DNA of 7,657 bases, from positions 1 through 7,657 of the forward strand of contig JAKDNQ010000097.1 in assembly GCA_030456405.1 (NCBI GenBank), given 5' to 3'. Below, in pieces: positions 1 through 6,498 of the stretch. Position numbers and translations under genes: made by a program. The notes below the pieces were generated by a model. That model saw only the letters and a list, made by a program, of their open reading frames with translations, made no database searches and was not told where the DNA came from. The DNA is from Nitrospira sp. GTDB lineage: Bacteria; Nitrospirota; Nitrospiria; Nitrospirales; Nitrospiraceae. Each line of letters starts with the position of its first letter. The first letter of the stretch is position 1.

Positions 1-807
1 TACCTCACCGGCAGGAACTAATGAAACCGGTTTTACAGGCTCTTGCGGATTTGGGTGGATCAGCTTCCGTCGATGAAATCCGCGAGCGTGTCGTTCAAAA
101 CCTCGCCATTCCAGACGAACTTACCAATGTGCGGCATGACACCAAGCGAGCGCAGCCCGATGGTCGAACGGAATTAGAGTACCAACTTGCATGGGCACGA
201 ACCACGCTCAAACAACTTGGTTATCTGGATAACTCAGAGCTCGGCGTTTGGCGACTTTTCAAGAGCCTGAAGGATTTTGACGATCTCAATCAACTCAAAG
301 TGCCTCTCGTGGAAGCGGTCAAACATACGATAGATGCTGAGATAGGTTGGCAGAGTCAAGTAGTCCAAATTCTACTCGACAAACTCACTCCCAATGCATT
401 TGAAAGACTTATTCAACGGATGCTTCGTGAAACGGGATTTGTTCAAGTAGAAGTGACAGGAAGAAGTGGGGATGGTGGGATCGACGGCAAAGGCATTGCA
501 AAAATCAACGGCATTCTCAGCTTTCATGTGGTGTTCTCAGTGTAAACGTTACAAAGGAGCTGTTTCAGCAAGCCAGATTCGAGACTTTCGTGGGGCAATG
601 ATAGGTCGAGCTGATAAAGGGCTATTCATTACGACGGGATACTTTACGCGCGATGCGCTTAAAGAGGCTGTGCGTGAGGGAGCTGTCGCTATTGACTTGG
701 TTGACGGCGAGAAGTTAGCCGAAAAGCTTAAAGAGCTTCGTTTGGGTGTGAATGTTGAGAGGGTCGAGAAAATCAGTGTGGACCAAAGCTGGATTGAACA
801 GTTCTGA
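1..807 (+). pseudogene. Mrr-type restriction endonuclease, 5'-partial and frameshifted
   Basis: This resembles type IV Mrr-family endonucleases, which cut modified foreign DNA in the cytoplasm. Counted from ATG 21, residues 1-90 look like the Mrr N-terminal winged-helix domain. The catalytic domain starts near residue 127 (FERLI) and carries GDGGIDG at 150-156. The frame then hits TAA at 543-545. The catalytic Q-x-K strand (QCKRYKG) and the rest of the domain (FRGAM, GLFITT, DGEKLA) continue in the next frame from 538 to 807. Dropping one base near T537 gives an uninterrupted protein of 261 residues from ATG 21 and restores VVFQCKRYKG. The reading frame is open to the left edge, and the upstream codons (HRQEL before MKPVL) fit the family, so the true start probably lies outside the window. 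It is either a frameshift pseudogene or a sequencing indel. The family call is confident, the activity is not. Confidence 0.8.
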
Positions 808-814
808 AACCGTC

Positions 815-1450
815 ATGAAAACCAGCACTAAGCCTTTTTCTCAACCTGTAATTCATCGAGGCAACAATCATGTTTGCAAAATGTGTGGTGCTGCGGAGGG
901 TGAGAACTGGCAGACGGCACACGGGCGGCGCATTAGGCTGACTACTGGCTATCTTGTGCCAAGAAATAATGGAGGCAGGGTTGAGCGATCAAATATTCGG
1001 ATACTGTGTAATGAATGCGACGAAGGCTTGAAGGGGATTGAATTTATTCCAAGACCATCTGCGCAGGTGCTTATAGAACAAATGGAGAGAGCGTCTTCTT
1101 CAATCAAACGCGAGGTGGTAGCGATTCTTTTGCAGAAGGGTGAGGTCCTTGGCTACACATGTCAAATGTGTGGTGTTGCTGCAGGAGACCCTGATCCGTT
1201 ATCAAGCGGCCGCACTGTGCGGCTCACGATGGGCCACATAATTGACAAGTCTAAATGTGGGAAGGATACGCTGGAAAATCTTCGGGCTGTTTGCACGAAC
1301 TTTAATGAGGGCCTCCAAAATGCCGCATTGCCAAAGCCTGATAGAATCCATCTGCTAGCACAGGTTCGTCGAGCAACGATTGATGACCAAGAAGCTGTAC
1401 TAAGCTGGTTGCTCAGCAAGTTTGGTTTGATTGCTAAGAAGAAGAGGTAG
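815..1450 (+). CDS. Tandem HNH-like/zinc-ribbon endonuclease protein
   Basis: A 211-residue protein from ATG 815, 7 bp after the Mrr stop. An ATG at 752 in the same frame would overlap Mrr and add residues unlike the family, so 815 is preferred; its ribosome site is weak. Two HNH-type units are visible. Unit 1 has CKMC (Cys21, Cys24) and CNEC (Cys65, Cys68), but where unit 2 has GH it has GY (Tyr46). Unit 2 has CQMC (Cys116, Cys119), the GHIIDKS motif with His141 and an NLRAVC strand, but its last expected Cys is Phe163 (CTNF). HNH proteins of this type are metal-dependent nucleases that often accompany restriction genes. Each unit therefore lacks a different conserved position, so a composite site, a DNA-binding role or decay are all possible. 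The C-terminus is basic (AKKKR). Function is inferred from family resemblance. Confidence 0.72.
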   Translation: MKTSTKPFSQPVIHRGNNHVCKMCGAAEGENWQTAHGRRIRLTTGYLVPRNNGGRVERSNIRILCNECDEGLKGIEFIPRPSAQVLIEQMERASSSIKREVVAILLQKGEVLGYTCQMCGVAAGDPDPLSSGRTVRLTMGHIIDKSKCGKDTLENLRAVCTNFNEGLQNAALPKPDRIHLLAQVRRATIDDQEAVLSWLLSKFGLIAKKKR

Positions 1451-1609
1451 CATTCCAGTGTTGCATTCTCGCTTTCGTTATATTCCGATGCATGAGTATT
1501 AGAAAAGTCGGCGGCACTTGGGATCCGATGCTGTTGGAGATTGGTCCCCGGTACTGCAAGGAATGGTTCCACTGCAACAAGATGCTTTTCACCGTCGGCT
1601 GATGAAGAT

Positions 1610-1628
1610 AACGGTGTCAGGCACCGTT
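1610..1628. repeat. REP-like palindrome AACGGTG-TCAGG-CACCGTT
   Basis: Perfect 7-bp arms (1610-1616 and 1622-1628) flank a 5-nt loop. The core GGTGTCAGGCACC resembles the GGTGCCTGACACC-type palindromes found between genes in many bacteria, sometimes with REP-associated transposases. No T-run follows on the + strand, so it is not a canonical terminator for the HNH gene. The family assignment is from memory of such motifs, not from a search. Confidence 0.55.
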
Positions 1629-1666
1629 GCGTTAGCCTAACCGCTGTTCAATACCGCCTGGGGAGA

Positions 1667-1695
1667 ACTTGAGGTCGGAATTTGCGACCTCAAGT
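1667..1695. repeat. Perfect 11-bp inverted repeat, 7-nt loop
   Basis: ACTTGAGGTCG (1667-1677) pairs exactly with CGACCTCAAGT (1685-1695) across the loop GAATTTG. No T-run follows on either side, so a simple Rho-independent terminator is unlikely. It could be an operator for a dimeric regulator or part of a mobile repeat. Confidence 0.6.
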
Positions 1696-1728
1696 CGGCG
1701 AGCCAGCGGGATTCAAGGGGGTGCTAAC

Positions 1729-1747
1729 TGGTCGCATATTGCGACCA
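1729..1747. repeat. Perfect 8-bp inverted repeat, 3-nt loop
   Basis: TGGTCGCA (1729-1736) and TGCGACCA (1740-1747) flank TAT. It lies 34 bp after the preceding hairpin and shares the GGTCG/CGACC core with it, so the two may be related. No U-tract follows on either strand. Confidence 0.5.
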
Positions 1748-1892
1748 ATTCGGAACGTCACAGAACGAAACGGTTCGAGTCAGTTAGACCGACACTCTCC
1801 CCAGCTTCCTGCTAACCCGTGCCCGAACAGTTCCCTTTCTACGCCCATGAGGCGCCTGGCGAACCTTCACTTCTATGTCTTGGCCCAGCAGT

Positions 1893-1916
1893 GAGAGAAA
1901 ATGAACGAGGCGTTCA
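1893..1916 (-). terminator. Candidate Rho-independent terminator of the phosphonate operon
   Basis: Read on the - strand, TGAACG-CCT-CGTTCA forms a perfect 6-bp stem with a 3-nt loop, followed directly by TTTTCTCTC. It lies about 54 bp beyond the stop codon of the last operon gene. The stem is short and only half G/C, so termination may be weak. Confidence 0.45.
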
Positions 1917-1969
1917 ATGGAAAAGCACCCTACTCGTACGCTTCCTTGGGAGCCCGCTGATTTTGGGAG

Positions 1970-2989
1970 TCAGGAACCATTTGCTGAGTCGTCAGTGTGA
2001 CCTTCTTGAATTGCCGCTGCTCGCCCGCCGACGAGAGCCAGACAGAGCAGGCCTAGTCCGATCCAGACCAACTCGCGGAAACGCCGGAGCAACGCGAAGG
2101 TGATGCCGGTGACGTCGGAATAACCAAAGGCGCTCAGCAAGAGCATATTCCCTCCGTCTTGAGCGCCGAGACTGCCGGGGATGAAGAAGGTGCCGCCTTT
2201 GATAAACACGGAGAGGGCGCCGATGGAGATGGCGGAGAGCGCCATGGCCGGGCCGCCGAGGTAATAGATGATGACGTAGACTTCCAAGGCCTCCGCCATC
2301 CACCCAAGGAAGAATAGCCCGGTAGAGGAATAAAAGGCCGGACGGTTGTTGCGGTAAAAGGCTAAGATCGTTCGATCCAATGATCGTAACTGTTCCTCAC
2401 GCGATTCGAGGTAAGCAATCTTCAACCCGATCTTCCTCAGAAATCCCAAGAGCCACGTAAAGAGTCCTTGCCGCTGCACAAACACGAAGGCCGCAGTCCC
2501 GAAAGCCAGGATCCCCACACCCAAGACCGCTGCGGCCACGGTCTGACCGGATGATTCGTTCCCGCTTAACAGCCACATACCCAATGCAATGCCGAGCAAA
2601 ATGAATAACACTTCGGCAATCGTCATCGTCGTTTTCGCGATGATAACCGAGGCAAGTCCCTCCACCATCGGCACATGGTGTCTCTTGAGCAGATAGGCCT
2701 TGAGCGGCTCGCCTCCGACATAGGCAGTCGGCGTGGTCATGTTTACTACTTCACCGGCGGTCCTGATTGCGAGCACACGCCAGAAGGGAATATCCTTTGC
2801 CGACGGCCCCAACGTGACTTTCCATCCGTAGGCTTCGATGACATACATAATCAGGGAGGGAATCAACAGGGCGAGGAGCGCGACCGGTCCGAGTTGCGCT
2901 GCCGCATCGTAGATCTGGCCAGGGCCGATATGCCAGACGATGAGCACGAGGGTGAGGAGGCCGGCAACGAGTAGGAAAAGCTTTAGCAC
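1970..2989 (-). CDS. LPG-synthase-TM/UPF0104-type membrane protein, candidate lipid flippase
   Basis: A 339-residue, very hydrophobic protein of the lysylphosphatidylglycerol-synthase transmembrane family (COG0392/UPF0104, often annotated 'flippase-like domain'). The first helix is about residues 3-22 and the second about 36-55, with further helices to about residue 325. Family-typical patches are GGEPLKAYLLKRH after the second helix and GGTFFIPGSLGAQDGG near the C-terminus. The start is GTG 2989: an in-frame TAA lies 12 bp upstream and no ATG fits. The ribosome site is weak. Members of this family sit beside lipid and glycolipid synthesis genes, and some have lipid-translocating roles. Following a CDP-alcohol phosphatidyltransferase, it may move the phosphonolipid product across the membrane; that role is inference. 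It is separated from the preceding gene by 181 bp, so it may have its own promoter. Confidence 0.85.
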   Translation of the reverse strand: MLKLFLLVAGLLTLVLIVWHIGPGQIYDAAAQLGPVALLALLIPSLIMYVIEAYGWKVTLGPSAKDIPFWRVLAIRTAGEVVNMTTPTAYVGGEPLKAYLLKRHHVPMVEGLASVIIAKTTMTIAEVLFILLGIALGMWLLSGNESSGQTVAAAVLGVGILAFGTAAFVFVQRQGLFTWLLGFLRKIGLKIAYLESREEQLRSLDRTILAFYRNNRPAFYSSTGLFFLGWMAEALEVYVIIYYLGGPAMALSAISIGALSVFIKGGTFFIPGSLGAQDGGNMLLLSAFGYSDVTGITFALLRRFRELVWIGLGLLCLALVGGRAAAIQEGHTDDSANGS

Positions 2990-3066
2990 GCTAGGTTAGG
3001 AATCCACGGTGAGAACAACCAGACAGGTTATAGCGGAACGTATCTTTAATTCTACCCCTCCAGCAA

Positions 3067-3160
3067 GGGAGTGGCCAAGGTTGCCCTTTACTGCGCGCAT
3101 CGAACGAGCACCGTTTCATCGTGCGCGTTCTGCGAGCAAGAAGGGCACCTGGCCGCTCCC
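3067..3160. repeat. 94-nt near-continuous imperfect palindrome
   Basis: Three successive complementary blocks fold onto one another. The outer arms are 3067-3088 and 3141-3160 (GGGAGTGGCCA.. against ..TGGCCGCTCCC, and GCCCTT against AAGGGC). The middle arms are TGCGCGCA 3092-3099 and TGCGAGCA 3131-3138 (7/8). The inner arms are GAACGAGCAC 3102-3111 and GTGCGCGTTC 3121-3130 (9/10), around the 9-nt loop CGTTTCATC. About 35 Watson-Crick pairs result by hand alignment. On the - strand it begins 10 nt after the stop of the phosphatidyltransferase. No U-tract follows, so it is not a canonical terminator. It could be a MITE/REP-type element, an mRNA stability or processing structure, or a small structured RNA. 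A weak candidate promoter on the - strand (TTGGCC at 3073-3078, TAGAAT at 3049-3054, 18-bp spacer) overlaps its left arm. Confidence 0.75.
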
Positions 3161-3170
3161 TGCCCACCTG

Positions 3171-4598
3171 CTAAGCACGGGTAGTGGCGGAAGGTCGGAT
3201 GACCCACAACATCAGGATTGAGAACACCACGGATCCGGTTGCAGCCATACCGAGGAACCAGTCGAGTTTGCCGATCACGGCGAAGATGAACACGACGACG
3301 GAAAAGTCTCGGCTTGCGACGTTTTTGAGCATGAAGTCCGACCAGGCAGCCTGTACTGGAGTCTTCCATCCATTCGAGGATTTGATCTTTTGCGCGCGGG
3401 TCACGAGCCAGAATGAAAGTCCGTTTCCAAGGACGGCAGCTGTGCCCAGGGCAAGAGGCACCCACGCGCCGTCGCTTCCAGCTACGCGCAGGTAAGAACC
3501 TGTGGCAATCCCGGCAAAGATCGCCATATGCACCACGTTGTCCATGGTGATATCAAGCCAGGCCCCGAACGGCGACTCGGTGAATGTCAGTCTCGCCACT
3601 TCACCGTCACAACAGTCGATGATCGCTGCCAGCTGGAACAACAGTGCGGCAATGATGCCGGCGCTATACGTCCCGATCCCAAAACCTCCGGCTGCAATCA
3701 ACCCAACCAGGGTTGCCAGGACTGTGATCACATTCGGGGAGAAGCCTGCAGCGAGAAAGAGGCGTGTGAACCAGCGGGAAACTTTCCGGTTGAAGAACCG
3801 GTCAACGAAACCTTCGAACTCGCCTTTGAGGGAATTGAAAAGCTTTCTTTCAGCGACCTTGACATCAGCCGCATCCCGCACGTCCTGATACCAGTGGGAC
3901 CGGTTCGTCTCCGTAGACAGTACCCGTACATGCCCGTCCACCGCGGCCCGCTCGAGCCATCGACGGATCGGCACTGCGCCGGTTTCTACTTCGACATGAC
4001 CGGCCGCGCTCATCAAGCCGGCAGGAATTACCACCAAGTCTGTTGCGGCCAATACGGCGCCGTCTTGTTTCGAAGTCATCGAGAGGAGTCGCCCCGCCTG
4101 GACCTTCAGGCGCAAGCTCGAGCGGCGGGATGGTCGATTCCGATCATTATCGGCTCGCGCTACGACGATTGCCTGGCCTTCTTGCACCTCATGCCGCAGA
4201 CTCTCGATCAAGGGGATCGCAAACACTCCTTGCACACCGGACAGGAGACAAAACCCGTGAATTTCAGCAGCAAGCGTGTCCCACGTGCGAGGGTCATCTA
4301 ATGGGAATTCTCGAATTGGCAACCAGCGCACGGGGATCGTGACACGTGATCCTTTGCTCAATGCCTGTTTGAGCTGATCCTCCTCAGGCCCGACCAACAC
4401 CATGAGTTGTCGAATGCCGGCGCGTTGTAACGTCAACACCGTCCGCTGAAACAGGCCGATGCCTACCACGCTGGTGAGTGGGCCCACCTCCTCGGTATAC
4501 AATCCTGCCGGCTCGCCGAACAAGCTCACTGATGGCAAGAGAATCGCCGTACTCAACCCTTGGAGACCTGTCTGTTTCTGAACAATGCTCTCGCTCAT
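3171..4598 (-). CDS. CDP-alcohol phosphatidyltransferase with degenerate N-terminal nucleotidyltransferase domain
   Basis: A 475-residue integral membrane enzyme. The C-terminal half (about 265-470, several hydrophobic helices) carries the complete CDP-alcohol phosphatidyltransferase signature D-x2-D-G-x2-A-R-x8-G-x3-D-x3-D: D328, D331, G332, A335, R336, G345, D349 and D353. Such enzymes move a phospho-alcohol from a CDP carrier to an acceptor, or a phosphatidyl group to an alcohol. Residues about 15-250 look like a GT-A nucleotidyltransferase fold, including the closing W-x2-DV...AE..L pattern at 236-253. That domain lacks the LAAGxGxR loop (it reads LLPSVSLFGE at 20-29) and the usual metal-binding Asp or DH after the fourth strand (LLSGVQGVF, 118-126). 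It is probably catalytically dead, with the adjacent stand-alone nucleotidyltransferase doing activation. The likely reaction is transfer of AEP from CMP-AEP to a lipid alcohol; the substrate is inference. ATG 4598 has a GGAAGAG element just upstream. Confidence 0.85.
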   Translation of the reverse strand: MSESIVQKQTGLQGLSTAILLPSVSLFGEPAGLYTEEVGPLTSVVGIGLFQRTVLTLQRAGIRQLMVLVGPEEDQLKQALSKGSRVTIPVRWLPIREFPLDDPRTWDTLAAEIHGFCLLSGVQGVFAIPLIESLRHEVQEGQAIVVARADNDRNRPSRRSSLRLKVQAGRLLSMTSKQDGAVLAATDLVVIPAGLMSAAGHVEVETGAVPIRRWLERAAVDGHVRVLSTETNRSHWYQDVRDAADVKVAERKLFNSLKGEFEGFVDRFFNRKVSRWFTRLFLAAGFSPNVITVLATLVGLIAAGGFGIGTYSAGIIAALLFQLAAIIDCCDGEVARLTFTESPFGAWLDITMDNVVHMAIFAGIATGSYLRVAGSDGAWVPLALGTAAVLGNGLSFWLVTRAQKIKSSNGWKTPVQAAWSDFMLKNVASRDFSVVVFIFAVIGKLDWFLGMAATGSVVFSILMLWVIRPSATTRA

Positions 4599-4655
4599 GA
4601 TCTCTTCCGCCCTTCACCTTTTGAAACATCGGTCAGCAATGGACAGACGGCATCG

Positions 4656-5375
4656 CTACAATTTTGGCAATACATCCCGTTCGGCTTTCGTCACGTCGTC
4701 AATAAAATCGATTTCTGTCCAAGGAAGTCCGCCGATCTTCTCGTGCCCCACTTTGACGTCGCGAAAAAACCCCGCGAGCGCGTCTTCGTACTCCATTTGC
4801 CAGGCTTCACGGTCCACATGGGTCTTGAGGGACGCCACTACGTGTGGCGCATCGGCATGCCGGACCTTGAGAAACCCCACGCCTTCCCCAGCGTAGTCGT
4901 AGTGTAGTGGCATCATTTTTGTCAACGCAATGACGCGCCCGCATTCGACTACGACCATGCATTCCTCCCCAGTCTGCTTGGCGGTGTCGTCCATGAGCAG
5001 GGCGTTCTCATAGGGAGATTGTACCAAACGGCGCAAGATTTCTTGATGAAAAAGCACATCTGCATCCATGATGATCGCATCGTCATCCAATGCCGTGCGC
5101 GCGATCCAGAGTGAGGAAACGCTGCCGCGATGGAACTGTTCATTCACAAGGAAGTTTACGCGAATGCCACAATCGTTCGCTGCGACAGCCGTGCGAATCA
5201 TCTCCTGTTTATAGCCCACGATCATATCCACGCAGTGAATACCGACGTGTCGAAGCGACGTGAGGTAGCGGTGCAAGAGGGTTTTCCCGCCGATCTCGAT
5301 GAGGCACTTCGGGCGATATTGTGTGACCTGCCATAGTCGTTTCCCAACCCCAGCTGCAAGGATGATGGCTTTCAT
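4656..5375 (-). CDS. LicC/PntC-like nucleotidyltransferase, probable AEP cytidylyltransferase
   Basis: A 239-residue cytosolic sugar-nucleotidyltransferase-fold protein of the phosphocholine-cytidylyltransferase-like group. It shows the nucleotide loop LAAGVGKRL (6-14), RPK with Lys23, the SSL segment (87-89) typical of choline/AEP-type enzymes, the metal-binding DAD at 104-106, and a closing WTEID (219-223) followed by a DVTKAE helix. The motifs are intact, unlike those of the domain fused to the next gene. The ATG overlaps the transaminase stop (ATGA), indicating translational coupling. Placed between AEP transaminase and a CDP-alcohol phosphatidyltransferase, it most likely makes CMP-AEP from CTP and AEP, as the PntC family does. 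Phosphocholine, phosphoethanolamine or a sugar phosphate are alternatives that sequence alone cannot exclude. A 57-bp gap follows before the phosphatidyltransferase. Confidence 0.85.
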   Translation of the reverse strand: MKAIILAAGVGKRLWQVTQYRPKCLIEIGGKTLLHRYLTSLRHVGIHCVDMIVGYKQEMIRTAVAANDCGIRVNFLVNEQFHRGSVSSLWIARTALDDDAIIMDADVLFHQEILRRLVQSPYENALLMDDTAKQTGEECMVVVECGRVIALTKMMPLHYDYAGEGVGFLKVRHADAPHVVASLKTHVDREAWQMEYEDALAGFFRDVKVGHEKIGGLPWTEIDFIDDVTKAERDVLPKL

Positions 5376-6454
5376 GCTGTGCCGCAGATCTGTTCGAACG
5401 CGTCGAGGAATCCGACCAACTGCGCCTCGGTAAGAGCGCCCATGTTCGCGACGCGAAAAATTTTGCTCTGGAGTTGGCCTTGGCCTGCATAGATTACGTA
5501 GCCCTGTTCTTTCAAGCGATCGTGCAACGACGGATAGGTCGCACCCTCGGGAAGATAATAGGCGGTGATCGTGTTGGATAGTTTGTCAGGAGTCAGGAGC
5601 GGCTTCACACCGAGTTTCGCCATGCGGTCTCGAATTAAGGTTGCGACTTTCTTATATCGTAGGATCCGTTTGGCGACCCCTTCTTCCATCAGTTCATTCA
5701 AGGCTTCGTCGAATGCATAATAGATCTGCACAGCCGGCGTGAATGGAATGGTTCCGCGGCCCTGATCATCCACGTATTGAGTGATGTGAAGATAGATCGA
5801 TCGTCTGGGGTAGCCACGCATCCGCTCCAGAAATCCCTTGCGGACGAGCACGAAGGACACACCCGGGAAGCCCTGAATACATTTTCCAGCTGTACCTGCC
5901 ACCATATAAATGTGCGACCCGGCGATATCAAGCGGTTCCCCGGCCAAAGCACTGACCGCGTCGAGAATGAATACCCGGTTCTGGCTATCGACGACATCCG
6001 CGATTTCCTTGACCGGATTGATGAGCCCGGTGGTCGTCTCGTGATGAACCATGGCAACCGCATGCGCTTCCGGATGTTGTCGTAGCGCGAGTCGCAACCG
6101 TTCAGGATCAGGCCTTGTCGTCCAATCGTATTTAAGCTCAGACACGCCCAGACGATAGAGGCCGACCATCTGAGAGATACGCTCACCGTATATGCCGTTA
6201 TTGAGCACCAGCATCCGTTTGCCGTGTGGAAGCGCCGACATCACGGCGGATTCCACCGCTGCCGTACCGGACCCGGTCAATACCACCGCGGCATAATCCG
6301 CTTCCGCTCCCGGCACAAAGAGTTTCAGCAGTTTCGTCTGAATCCCGTGCAAGAGTTCGGTAAACTCCGACTCCCGATGGCAGACATCAGGACGTACGAG
6401 CGCCTGACGCACCTGATCCGACACATTGACCGGTCCTGGATTCAGTAGAATCAT
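5372..6454 (-). CDS. phnW: 2-aminoethylphosphonate:pyruvate transaminase
   Basis: A 360-residue class V PLP aminotransferase, the normal length for PhnW. The start MILLNPGPVNVSDQVR and the RPDVCHRESEF segment (21-31) are characteristic. The PLP phosphate-binding GSGTAAVES is at 61-69, the HHETTTGLINP stretch at 138-147, the pyridine-binding Asp is D165, and the Schiff-base lysine is K191 in GTAGKCIQGFPG. The family interconverts AEP plus pyruvate and phosphonoacetaldehyde plus alanine. Downstream of a decarboxylase rather than a phosphonatase, the biosynthetic direction (making AEP) is the reasonable reading. ATG 6454 is preceded by a purine-rich GAGGGGAAG about 10 nt upstream. It lies 44 bp after the decarboxylase beta gene and overlaps the nucleotidyltransferase by 4 bp. 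Confidence 0.92.
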   Translation of the reverse strand: MILLNPGPVNVSDQVRQALVRPDVCHRESEFTELLHGIQTKLLKLFVPGAEADYAAVVLTGSGTAAVESAVMSALPHGKRMLVLNNGIYGERISQMVGLYRLGVSELKYDWTTRPDPERLRLALRQHPEAHAVAMVHHETTTGLINPVKEIADVVDSQNRVFILDAVSALAGEPLDIAGSHIYMVAGTAGKCIQGFPGVSFVLVRKGFLERMRGYPRRSIYLHITQYVDDQGRGTIPFTPAVQIYYAFDEALNELMEEGVAKRILRYKKVATLIRDRMAKLGVKPLLTPDKLSNTITAYYLPEGATYPSLHDRLKEQGYVIYAGQGQLQSKIFRVANMGALTEAQLVGFLDAFEQICGTA

Positions 6455-6468
6455 CTCGTCTTTCTTCC

Positions 6469-6496
6469 CCTCACCCCTTGCGCCTTACCCCTGACG
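6469..6496. repeat. Two tandem 14-bp C-rich repeats
   Basis: CCTCACCCCTTGCG (6469-6482) is followed directly by CCTTACCCCTGACG (6483-6496), with 11/14 identical positions. They fill most of the 44-bp gap between the decarboxylase beta gene and the transaminase. The transcribed (-) strand is G-rich with three GGGG runs, and the left end abuts the likely ribosome-binding purines of the transaminase. The role is unknown. Confidence 0.5.
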
Positions 6497-6498
6497 CG

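Larger units (their letters stand above)
1451..1969. other. Gene-free junction rich in palindromes
   Basis: This 519-bp stretch separates the + strand restriction genes from the end of the - strand operon. I see no convincing coding sequence on either strand. It contains at least four short perfect inverted repeats, listed separately. It also has a larger nested pairing of CCGCTG (1641-1646) with CAGCGG (1704-1709) that encloses the 1667-1695 hairpin. It lies between the AT-richer and GC-richer blocks and may be the boundary of an inserted island. Confidence 0.6.

Noticed and set aside
1492..1602. A 36-codon ORF (+) with two cysteines, downstream of the HNH gene
   Set aside because: It has no ribosome-binding site, no recognised motif and no other support; chance ORFs of this length are common.
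1697..1726. On the - strand, TTGAATCCCGCTGGCTCGCC looks like a tRNA 3' end (possible attachment site)
   Set aside because: The 5' side of a T-stem is not present and no tRNA body can be folded around it; no integrase or second copy is in the window.
1629..1789. Possible integron attC site (GCCTAAC at 1635-1641, GTTAGAC near 1783)
   Set aside because: The core-like heptamers exist but the paired inner boxes do not align convincingly, there is no cassette gene or second site, and the 5' core overlaps a simple GTTAGCCTAAC palindrome.
3067..3160. The large hairpin as a Rho-independent terminator
   Set aside because: No T-run follows on either strand, and the stem is much longer than normal terminators.
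3184..4342. Long + strand ORFs opposite the phosphatidyltransferase (for example 3528-4301)
   Set aside because: They lie antisense to a gene with full catalytic motifs, have no recognisable domain and show skewed low-complexity composition typical of shadow frames.
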